The translations under genes and the position numbers were made by a program. Shown here piece by piece: positions 55,044 through 64,000 of a stretch of DNA of 64,000 nt; position 1 is the first letter of the stretch, and every line of letters starts with the position of its first letter. Source of the stretch: Antedon mediterranea (Eukaryota > Echinodermata > Crinoidea > Comatulida > Antedonidae); NCBI RefSeq assembly GCF_964355755.1, contig NC_092672.1, forward strand, positions 7,254,001-7,318,000, written 5' to 3'. The notes below the pieces were generated by a model, which saw only the letters and a program-made list of their open reading frames with translations, did not search any database and had not been told where the DNA came from.

Positions 55044-58000
55044 TCATACATCATCATAAGGTGCAGTAAGTCTAATGTTGTAGTTGTACCCCTCAGGTTC
55101 ATCGTAATTTGATAAGCAAACCGACGGTAGACCTTCCCGCGTCTGGTCCGCTAAAAAGTTGTAGTGCCGTAGTTCACCTCTCAATCTATAGTGTGAATAA
55201 GTCAATTTCATCAATTACAACTATATATACTATATATAGTGCAAATAATGTGCTTTATTTGTTTTGCAAAACTAAATGTTAGAGTCACAAATTATTGGTA
55301 TTTGCATCAAATCATGCCTAAAGGGTCTATCACAACCTCTCCGGTCTGGCTGTAGTTCAAATTCATGTCAAATTGCATGTACATCGTTTCGCCAACTATC
55401 AGTTGGCTTTCTCAAAGTGTAGTGACACGTATGTCACCGTTGACCTCTAGATGACAGGTAAATAATCGTTATTTACTATTACGGTTGAGATATAATTAAC
55501 CAGAACAGGTGTGAAAGATGTTTAAAAGTGCCAGTAGGTAGAAAATATGTTTTTCTTAAATATATCACACACTAACTTACCTTTTATGGGTGACTGTCTC
55601 AAAATCATCTTGCAAACTTTTTATATTTGGAATATTTGCAGTTACCAAGCTACTACCTTTAAAATGTGTATACCTAACAGGGTGTCTAAAAAAAATTATT
55701 ATATATAGATTAATATGCAGACTCAAAGGATAAAGGAAAAGAAAGATAGGGGGTCTCGGTGGTGTGTGAGTTAGGACATATTTTTTTCAAACTATTTTTT
55801 TATTGCATGATTTAAAAAAAAGAGGAATTTCTATAAATGGGCTATAGTACTACATAAAACCATAGAGGGTGCTATGAAAAATCTAAAAATATTGGTAAAT
55901 AGGTGAAAAATGTGTTAGCAACACATTATATCAAACGCATGAATGAATTATAAAAATGATACAGACCAATATTAGTTTTCTATTCTCTATCAATATATAG
56001 AGTAGTAGAAATTATAAATTTATACATTTTTTAGTTTTAGTTTTTAGTTGACTCAAAGTATCAGGAGACCGTACCGCCATTATCGGGAGAGTTGGGATGT
56101 CTGATTTCTAAAATATTAAAGTCAGTTAGGCTTGGGCAGCATAACGTTTTTTAAAGGCATTATACATCAACAGAAATAAGTGCTGTATATTTACAATAAC
56201 TTCAACAAACGTACAGAATTACAGGCCTTGTCTTTTGAAAATTATAGGTGTGCTGCAAATTGCACTCCTCAATACATTCAGGGATGCTGTAGGTGTGCTG
56301 TTTGTACATTGGTGTGTAGAAGTTTGCCAAATTTAAGTGTGTTGTAAATTGCACACTCAAAGGGCAGTTTAGGCGTGTGTTAGGCGAGTGATCGCATTAG
56401 CTCGCCTTCAAAGACAAGGCCTGGAATTAATATGTAAAGAGATCTACCTAGCATATGTATCCCAAAGCTTTCTTTGCATTCTTTGATCCCAAAGACACAC
56501 CATGCCTTCCATACCACCACTTAGAACCTTCCAATCATCGGCCTGCACCTGAGTGACAGCGCCCCCATGTCCAGATAAACTCATGACAGGACGATTGCTT
56601 TCTAGACGTAAATCAAACAGCCGGACTCTATTGAATAGAAAATATTTAGCATACAGTCGATCTCCATCGAATAGGAAATATTTAGCATAATCTGGTTAAA
56701 GTAGATGTGACTTCTTATGCCAAATAGCATTCTACATTTTCTCTTATATCTCTTTACCTCTTATCTTTACATCCCGTAACAAACATGCTCCTAAGAGGGT
56801 CATCACCATGAATACAAGTAACATTCCAAGTATGTCCTCGGAACACTTGCTTTATGTTTTTTGTCTCAACGTCAAAGAATTTAACTGAGAAGCTCTCTTG
56901 GAAGCCTGCGACACCAAACCCGCAGACAATATAATTGTTCATGACCTCCATACAAGTCGGTATTCCTGAGCCTCCTACAAAGGCATGTACAAGGCTTAGA
57001 TACCTAGGCCCTGGTGCAGGCTGATAAATGTATAGTCCTGTATTTGTTATTAACGCTACATTGGTGGCTTGCTGGTTTTGATCCAACATTGGAAAAAGTT
57101 TCATATCTTCAATCTGTACAAAAAAAAAATAAAGAAGAATTATAATTGAATGCCATATCATATCTTGTATACTGTGTAACATTTATTCATAAGAATGAAG
57201 ATTATTTGATAAAGTAGAATTGTAACTTGATGGTTAAGATGTTTGCCTCCTGATTTTACGGTACTGGGTTCAAATCCTGCTGATCTCAGAATGTTGGTTT
57301 CAAGACTAGAATAATATACCAGAGCCCTGTAATACAGTCATGGCTGTATGATTAGTCTATTTTAGTATGCATTCTAGTGTGTATTCTAGTCCAGATAAAA
57401 AATCTTGAGATCAGACAGGATCGAACCCAGGACCATACAATCGGTAGCCAAGCCAATATATATGACAAAAAAATGTGTTATATCACTTGGGCATATCACT
57501 ACCATATTTGGGCACATCACACTTTTTTGTCAAACTAGTTTGATATGGCAGACGGAGCTTTAACCACAGAATCACATCTACTTACATCAGTATCCAAAAT
57601 GATAGAATCTTGCTTATACCAATTGCCTGAACCATTGGCAGTCTCAACTCGTAGTTCCCTCCCAGAGGTACTTGCAACTTGGGCAGCATCAGTTGCTATA
57701 GACGCACATCTAATACTATCTTGGTGATAACGATGGACAGGGTCACCACCATGCTCTGTGCTCCATATATTCATGTCACCTTAAGTAGTTAAACGTTTCA
57801 TTTGTTTGTATCATTGTTATGTAAAAATAATTGTCGGAGTAAAATTGTTGTGTAAAACACAAAAATGCAGTGTGACATTTACTAGCAGATTCTCAGTATT
57901 GTATCATATATAATTTGTGCAGTATCCAGGCAAATTCTATAATACATTGTCACATATGCATCTCATGTGGTGGCTGTAAATAGGCTAAAAGACTAACCAA

Positions 58001-60543
58001 CCTTAACCCAATACAGGTGTGACATTGTACAACAAAACTTGCCTATGATACTGAAGACATCATGTTATATATGTGAAAATACAGCACAGAGAATCGGCTG
58101 CTTTTACTATAACTAAACGTCCTTTTCAATACATGGCATCGTTCCCAGTGCTTTTCACTTTGCTGAGATCACTTCTTTAATAATAATAATAATAATACCA
58201 GCATATCTTTTAGACAACCATTACTTACACATTATAGTTCTATAAAATAATATTACTATATAATATAAATACATTTTTTTTTACATAAAGTACATGAGCA
58301 CTCTTGAGTGGTATGTGCGCTATAAAAATCCTGTATTGGTGGTGGTGGTACATCATCTGTTAATGGATTACGAGACATGGCTGTATCAATACTTTATATC
58401 ATTCTAAACATACAGTAATTAAACCCGGAGACATTTTAATTTTGTTTTAGTGTTTATTTACTCACCATTTGTGTATGTCGCAATGGAAACGATTGAATTC
58501 ACAGCCACGTGATTGACCTCTGGCATATCACAACTAAAAAGCATGGTTTCATTTTCAACTTGACCATTTACTTTCCACAGCCTAACACTACCATTAGAAT
58601 AACTAAGTATAAAACAATACAATGTTAATTAATGATTTACAGTATTTATTCAAATAAATTCCTGACTTTGAATTAACACCCCCTCGCAAAAACGCCCCGC
58701 CACATGCAGTACATACACAATATTCTATCACAACACATTTCTATTTGTAGTAGAATTCATTGATTGATCTACAAATTTGATATCATTTTGATGCAATTTT
58801 TACAGTTTTTTTTATCCCTTTTCGATATTAATTTTTTTTTTTCATATCTAGGGGGTAGTTATTTGATGTTACAAATATATAAACGCCTCCCTCTCCCAGG
58901 ACGTTTATTCAAATAATTTTGTATTATGGTGGTCCTTAAAATTGATAATTGAAATTCTTCTCTTACCCTGATATAACGGCATTGTCAGAAGAACTTGCCG
59001 TACATAGAACACCACCGGTAACATGCTCAAGTGCGGTCACTCGACCGATACGACCCTACACAAAATGTACAACGTGACTAATTTACTTTTAAACGGGCTA
59101 TTGATGGATCAGTACTCTTGGTTAACTCCCTACTCTTCTGAAAGATGCACTGGGTTGTAGTGCACACAAGTGAGACATTTACACAGGATCTCTAGTTTTA
59201 AGTCCTTACCCGAAAAGACTTGTTTTATTTACTACTAGAACCATGGTTAAAGACAGTCTTTGACCTGTGCCAATTTTAGGGCTATTGTTTGCAATGGCCC
59301 TGCCTTAAGTGCTCAACCATTTGACTCGCCTGTACTCTTACCTTACTATTTTAACATTTACTTAAGCCTTAACTAGTATAGATATGCTCTCTTTAATAAA
59401 TGCACACATTTACCTTCCAATTGGCTAATAGCAAATCTTTCTGCATTAAGCCATCTCTGACTGCCTCTTTCCAATTTGGTTCATTATCAATACTGACCTC
59501 GTCTGAAAGACCTAGCGATTGATAAAAAGGAAACCATAGCAACTGGTCATTTGCCAAACTTCGCCAACTGGAGCTCACCTAGAACACAAAAAAACCTTGT
59601 TGAAAAAAAACCTATAGAACAAAGGTCCTTGTGTTTTTTTTAGCAGTAGCTGAATTCCGTTGCGGTTCGCGGGCTGTCTGTTGAGAACACCTACTTATGA
59701 TAGAAATACAATGGAAATTGAAAACAAGCTCAAATCTGTATGGTGTTCTTACCTGTGCACAGTTACATAGGTCTTTCATGCTTAGATGCTTGAAAATCTT
59801 AACACCAATTTCACGTGGAATCTCTATATCAAAAAACGGTATTTCATTTAATTCGTCCTGAAAAAATGATAATACATAGAAAGAATTATAGTAAGCATCA
59901 ACTGAACAATACTATCATTAACCTCATACACATAAAAACATTATGGGTTTGTCAACATAGTGTATGGATGTACTGTATTTGAAAAAGATGATGTTAACTG
60001 TGAAATATACACTAGTGGCCAGATTTAGACTTTTGATTTTTATTTAAATCACTTAGATTTGATCAGACATTGTTATGTTGATCTGCATCACAAAAAGGTT
60101 ACCTCTGGTTAGAGGGAGTGTCTAATGCGGGGTCTCAATTGGAGTATACTGAATTTTCATACCAAATCTGATATGAAAGTTTCAAGAAATCCGAGTGTCT
60201 TGTTTTTTTCTTCATCATCTTCATTGTTCATCTTTCTTCTCTTCCAAGCATTCTGATTTGTCAGTCTCTCACTTGTGCTAGCTTCATTCTGATTGGTCAG
60301 TCTCTCACTTGTGCTAGCTTCATTCTGATTGGTCACTCTCTTGCTTTCATTTCTATTCTGTAATCTTTTTCCTTCCAGTAAGGTTTCAACAATTGTAAAT
60401 GGTGTGTAGTTCACTTGGGCATTTATATCAACTGTGTTCTTTGTGTTCTTAGGATCTGATTTGTGATCAGAGATTCCAGGTTCAGTCTTTTTTTCTTTCA
60501 GTTCTTTTTTCCAAGACACTCTAAACTTGTCTAAGTCATCCAT
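55044..60543 (-). CDS. FBXW8: FBXW8, F-box and WD40 repeat protein (CUL7 substrate receptor)
   Basis: Ten exons on the minus strand: 60543-60163, 59857-59753, 59578-59414, 59055-58967, 58602-58466, 57779-57586, 57113-56758, 56627-56448, 55685-55581, 55185-55044. They encode 617 residues (human 598); all phases agree and the stop is TGA. The start MDDLDKFRVSWKKEL parallels human MDDYSLDEFRRRWQEEL. Residues 1-127 are a polar tail with a duplicated LTNQNEASTSER segment. The F-box is at about 133-185: NEIPFFDIEIPREIGVKIF, then CAQVSSSWRSLANDQLLW. WD40 repeats follow (GGVLCTASSSDNAVISG, GSVRLWKV, DMNIWST, VRLFDLRL, DDWKVLSGGMEGMVCLWDQR), ending HPVRYTHFKGSSLVTANIPN and NIRLTAPYDDV as in human. Fbxw8 brings substrates to the SKP1-CUL7-RBX1 ligase. 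The gene is divergent from the cyclin-like gene. Several SINE and MITE pieces sit in its introns. Confidence 0.95.
57221..57290 (+). repeat. tRNA-like SINE head
   Basis: ACTTGATGGTTAAGATG (A box, about 57225-57241) and GGGTTCAAATCC (B box, 57266-57277) show tRNA spacing. An oppositely oriented B-box-like GGGTTCGATCCTG (57432-57420, minus) with GGCTACCGATTG follows in the same FBXW8 intron, so two tRNA-like pieces stand face to face. Confidence 0.55.
57462..57563. mobile_element. TTAA-MITE copy beside the FBXW8 exon 6 donor
   Basis: The reversed body (ATATCACTTGGGCATATCAC, CATATTTGGGCACATCAC) ends in the terminus GATATGGCAGACGGAGC. The end lies about 22 bp from the splice donor at 57585-57584. 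The far end is truncated. Confidence 0.65.
59110..59290. repeat. Copy of the dispersed repeat also at 15535-15665
   Basis: It shares CTCCCTACTCTTCTGAAAG, GATGCACTGGG, CACACAAG, AGACTTGTTTTATT and CTACTAGAACCATGG with the other copy in order. It lies in the FBXW8 intron between exons 3 and 4. Confidence 0.45.
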
Positions 60544-61882
60544 CTTCCATTTTAAACATTTTTACCTTAAATAAAAAAAAAATTTTAAACTGATGATGAG
60601 CATGATATTACGTTAACTACGCCAATACATGTTTGCTTTGCGTCATGCGCAATTTGAACAACTTTACCCAACAAGTAGTTGATTCAAATCAGCGCAAATG
60701 TTATGATAAACCTACTTATCAGCATAGGCCTAGGTAGACAGATTTAATAAAATATAGGCCTACTAATCCATACCATATCAAAGAAAAGAATACAGATTTC
60801 AATTTTACCTCTGGACAAATCCATGAAATCGAACAGAAAAATTAGTCCTAGCTAACCTAAAATCTAGCCGTGATCCAAGTGAGAGGTTATGAGCTAAATA
60901 GGCCTATGCTAGGCCTAGCTAGGTTAGAGTACCGGTAGTGGTACTAGCCGACTATATTCTCTAGGCGAGGGAGCTAGTACTAGTAGTAGGTTAAGGCTAG
61001 GCTAGGGCCAGGCCTAGAGGCCTAGTTTTATTTTAAACAATGACCAACCTAGTCCTAACTAAAGATCTCTAGGCCCATGGCTAGCTTCTATTAGTTAGCT
61101 TAGCCTATGCCTAGTAAAGCTGAAATAAGTTAAGGGATCCAAGTTAAGTTTTAATAATATATAAATATACCCATCCTCTGAACAAAATAGAGACATTTTA
61201 ATTGAGTTGATATTGAAAATAAAATAAACACACTTTGTTTATGTTGTATAGCGCCATCTACGAATAATGTGATTAAAAACTTTTTAAGAATTAAGAGAGA
61301 ATTATGCTCATATGCTCAAATAATTAATTAATTCCTCATTTACACTTATTATATGAAACAACTTGCATTATGAAGTGTAAAAATAAGTTTTTATTTATTT
61401 CTTTTCATCTTTGTATATCTTTGTATATATATTTTATTGTAATAAACTATTACATAGATTATTCTATATTTTATTGTTATCAATTATTTTTATTTTTCAA
61501 AACTCACTTTTTAACCGTTGCAATCTTATCTTTGCATGCTTAAGAAGTTATAAAAAAAGAACCATGCTGTCACGTGCGCTGTGTAGTGCGCGTATTTGAT
61601 AGTTTCCAAGAGCTAGTAAAATATTGGTATTCAATTGGCTAGTTAGTGCGCTCACCGCGCTTACAATAGAACAGCGCAACCATTGTTACGTTATCAAATA
61701 TTCGAATATATCTAACGACTATTCCAAATTTAAGTCAGAATGAAAAATTCTTTCAATTGATGAACAGTGATTTCAAATTGCTCTTCATTAAAACGAAATA
61801 ACACTGCTTTTACCGTGCAATTCAGTTTGGGAATACTATACATCTATTTCCTATTGAATTTGCTATATTTACATCATCTGCT
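60544..61882. promoter_or_regulatory. Divergent intergenic region, FBXW8 / cyclin-like gene
   Basis: The two start codons face away from each other 1.34 kb apart. The region 60720-61090 is very rich in TAGGCCTA/CTAGCC words. Beyond about 61130 it is AT-rich, then CpG-bearing sequence (CACGTGCGCTG, GTGCGCGTAT, about 61570-61675) precedes the cyclin-like ORF. No defined TATA or start site could be assigned. Confidence 0.4.
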
Positions 61883-63502
61883 ATGGCAAAGTTGATATTT
61901 AAAAGAAGATATAATGCTTCTTTAGAAGAAGCCCAGAATGCGGTGAGATCAAATGAGTATCCCGCCGCTAAGTACGCTAGGTTCCTCCAGGTGAGGAATA
62001 GAAGGGCTAGGCCTAGAAACAGGGGGTGTCCTTATGTCAGAAGAAACGCTAATGTTAACCCAACTTGTAAGTTAGGCGGCCTACACGAATTAGATACACT
62101 TATAAAAACGGAAAACAAATCAGCTGATATCAATTATTGTCATTTTGATCATGAATTAGGCCTAGGCCTAGGCCTAAATACAAATGATATGCCTATCATA
62201 ATTATAAGTAGTGATAGTAGTAGTGATTGTGACATTATTATAAGTAGACCTAGTACCAATGATGGTGATAGGCCCAGTGAATATCAAATGTTGTCTCCAA
62301 ATACAAATGATATGCCTATCATTATAAGTAGTGATAAGAGTAGTGATAGCGACATCATTATTAGTATTAGCAGTGATGGTGATAGTAGAAGTAGGCCTAG
62401 TGAAGACCAAATGTTGTCTCCAAATACAAATGATATGCCTATCATGATAAATAGTGATAACAGTAGTGATAGTGACATCATTATTAGTATTAGCAGTGAT
62501 GGTGATAGTAGTAGTTGGCCTAGTGAAGACCAAATGTTGTCTCGAAATACAAATGATATGCCTATCATGATAAATAGTGATAAGAGTAGTGATAGTGACA
62601 TCATTATTAGTATTAGCAGTGATGGTGATAGTAGTAGTATTAGTAGTAGTGGTACTATGCCCAATAGTAAGAGTAGCAGTAGTGGCGATAGTACTAGTCG
62701 TAGTATTAGTAGCAACAGCATTGGCAGTAGCAGCATAGGAGAAAATAGTAGCACTGTTGTAGTCGTAGGAAATGGTGATGTTTTGTTTCATTTTCCAGGT
62801 AGTGATAACAATTCTAACGACATTTCAAATGAAAATTTTGAATTTGAATCTAATAAAGAATATTTTAATTCATTAATTAATCGTGAAAAAATATCTGAAA
62901 ATCCATGGGCACATTTTGAATCACAATCAGTCAAAGATCATATGGTAGAATTTTTATGTAATATTCGATCTGAACTCATTCGTTATGAATACATAATCGA
63001 TTATGATATTGTTCATCGTAGCCTTACAATTATAGAAAATGTACTAATCTGTGATAACACAGCATTTAAACTTGGAGATCTCGAGGAATTGGCAATTGCA
63101 TCATTTTGCCTTGCATTGAAATGTGCTGAACGATACCAATCTAAACACATCATCCCTTATGCGTGTGACCGCCTCCGGAATCTTGGCTTCTTCAATCCTA
63201 AAAAAATTGCCCAAATAGAATTTAAAATATTAAAGATAGTAAACTTTAATATCAATAGTGTCACTTGTCTTGATTTTGTTCACATTTATTGCGATATTGC
63301 TATCAGTAAAGCTACAACCAACAACAACAAACGTAGAATAGAAAGAGTAAGACACGAATCTGTCAAATATTTGATTACAAATAAAATATCTCTTACAACA
63401 GTAAAGCCATCCGCAATAGCTTACTTAATAATTAACGCAATTCTGGAGAAACTAGAAATACAAGACTCATTCTATTTTGAGAATAATGACGATAGTTCTT
63501 AA
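61883..63502 (+). CDS. Divergent intronless cyclin-box protein with tandem SUMO-interaction-like repeats
   Basis: A single frame of 539 residues. Residues 1-60 are basic (VRNRRARPRNRGCPYVRR). From residue 99 a 41-residue unit, encoded by an exact 123-bp period (starts 62177, 62300, 62423, 62546), is repeated three times plus a partial fourth. Each unit has two hydrophobic cores flanked by Ser/Asp (DMPIIISSDKSSDSD and SDIIISISSDGD). A Ser-rich stretch follows to about 300. Residues about 325-475 fit a cyclin fold: helix-1-like VKDHMVEFLCNIRSELI, HRSLTIIENVLIC, LEELAIASFCLALKCAE (replacing the usual IASKYEE) and IAQIEFKILKIVNFNINSVT, DFVHIY. A weak second half follows. The family resembles A/B-type mitotic cyclins but is too divergent to name. 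An intronless gene could be a retrocopy. CDK binding is inferred only. Confidence 0.8.
   Translation: MAKLIFKRRYNASLEEAQNAVRSNEYPAAKYARFLQVRNRRARPRNRGCPYVRRNANVNPTCKLGGLHELDTLIKTENKSADINYCHFDHELGLGLGLNTNDMPIIIISSDSSSDCDIIISRPSTNDGDRPSEYQMLSPNTNDMPIIISSDKSSDSDIIISISSDGDSRSRPSEDQMLSPNTNDMPIMINSDNSSDSDIIISISSDGDSSSWPSEDQMLSRNTNDMPIMINSDKSSDSDIIISISSDGDSSSISSSGTMPNSKSSSSGDSTSRSISSNSIGSSSIGENSSTVVVVGNGDVLFHFPGSDNNSNDISNENFEFESNKEYFNSLINREKISENPWAHFESQSVKDHMVEFLCNIRSELIRYEYIIDYDIVHRSLTIIENVLICDNTAFKLGDLEELAIASFCLALKCAERYQSKHIIPYACDRLRNLGFFNPKKIAQIEFKILKIVNFNINSVTCLDFVHIYCDIAISKATTNNNKRRIERVRHESVKYLITNKISLTTVKPSAIAYLIINAILEKLEIQDSFYFENNDDSS
62177..62640. repeat. 123-bp tandem repeat within the cyclin-like ORF
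   Basis: Four starts exactly 123 bp apart, each AATACAAATGATATGCCTAT. The second to fourth units are very similar, while the first is shorter in its second half and more diverged. The array is rich in AGTGAT/AGTAGT triplets. The opposite strand has long open frames through it only because the triplet composition avoids stops. Confidence 0.9.
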
Positions 63503-63786
63503 ACAGATTAGGATAACTTAAAACATAATGTAAGTAAGTTAAGTTAAGACAAAACAATCAAATGTATATTGGATCTAGAATATAGTTTTATAGGATTAAA
63601 TTGATTAAGGAAAAGTTTTTAGCTAAATAGATTAGTCTAAGATGTGCAATATCTAAGTACAATGTAAGGTGATAAGTATATAAAATAACGTTTTAAAAAT
63701 GTAGATTACTGCAGCACTTGTACTTAAGAAAAACAAAGTAAGATAAGTAATGTGAATTAAAAACAATATTGCTATTGTAACATTAA
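63503..63786. other. Downstream of the cyclin-like gene, probable 3' UTR
   Basis: An AT-rich stretch without a visible element. The base content is close to that of the other 3' flanks. Confidence 0.4.
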
Positions 63787-63989
63787 AGCCTGTTTTCCTG
63801 TCGACGTTAGTCGACGCTATCGTTAACAATAATCGGCGATCTTCTACGTAAACATTGAAATGTTAACGATTTACAGGAAAGGGTACTCGCTATCGTTATC
63901 ATTTCAACTTGATCGTTTTTAAACGATCGTCGTTGAACTGTTAACGATCAACGACGATAGCGTCGAATAACGTCGACAGGAAAACAGGC
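63787..63989. mobile_element. 203-bp TTAA-flanked MITE
   Basis: TTAA stands at 63783-63786 and 63990-63993. The inverted ends are AGCCTGTTTTCCTGTCGACG and (reverse) GCCTGTTTTCCTGTCGACG, and pairing continues through GTTA, TCGACGCTATCGT. Further internal palindromes (AACGATCGTCGTT, GTTAACGAT) make the whole unit hairpin-forming. It has no coding capacity. Confidence 0.75.
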
Positions 63990-64000
63990 TTAAAACATGC

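Noticed and set aside
62174-62791. Two long reverse-strand frames (205 and 156 aa) rich in Thr/Ile or Leu/Ser
   Set aside because: They are antisense shadows of the AGT/GAT-rich tandem repeat in the cyclin-like ORF.

Overview
The window is animal nuclear DNA: AT-rich, with short exons in long introns bounded by GT-AG sites (one GC-AG), dense in MITEs, SINE-like units and non-LTR retrotransposons. The gene models resemble vertebrate orthologues from end to end. Together with the abundant TAGGCCTA-type low-complexity sequence this suggests an invertebrate deuterostome, most likely an echinoderm. The phylum call comes from memory and is low confidence.

Layout from left to right. (1) 339-1166 (+): the last three exons of a STYXL1/MK-STYX-type pseudophosphatase. 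(2) 3333-1780 (-): ALKBH4, complete in three exons. (3) 4709-13725 (+): LRWD1/ORCA, 13 exons, head to head with ALKBH4 as I recall for the human genes; its second intron holds a 1.4-kb inverted-repeat element rich in CTACGA/TCGTAG. (4) 13726-20022: gene-free, probably 3' UTRs and repeats. (5) 53403-20023 (-): Nemo-like kinase NLK, 11 exons over 33 kb. Its introns carry most of the mobile DNA: a 3.55-kb non-LTR element with an intact ORF (26221-29770), TTAA-flanked MITEs, a 21-bp minisatellite inside a MITE, a 1,298-bp tandem duplication, a DNA element with an 8-bp target duplication, and a Harbinger-like element. (6) 55044-60543 (-): FBXW8, 10 exons. (7) 61883-63502 (+): an intronless, divergent cyclin-box protein whose N-terminal half is a 41-residue tandem repeat packed with SUMO-interaction-like motifs. 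(8) A 203-bp TTAA-flanked MITE at the right edge.

The genes are not an operon. By family, ALKBH4 is an Fe(II)/2-oxoglutarate demethylase, LRWD1 an ORC/heterochromatin factor, NLK a Wnt/Notch-pathway MAPK-like kinase, FBXW8 a Cullin-RING substrate receptor, and STYXL1 a dead phosphatase. ALKBH4 and LRWD1 probably share one bidirectional promoter; FBXW8 and the cyclin-like gene are also divergent, with 1.34 kb between their start codons.

The gene models were assembled by hand: every splice junction listed keeps the reading frame and matches the remembered human protein across it. Non-coding calls (UTRs, promoters, element families) are less certain.
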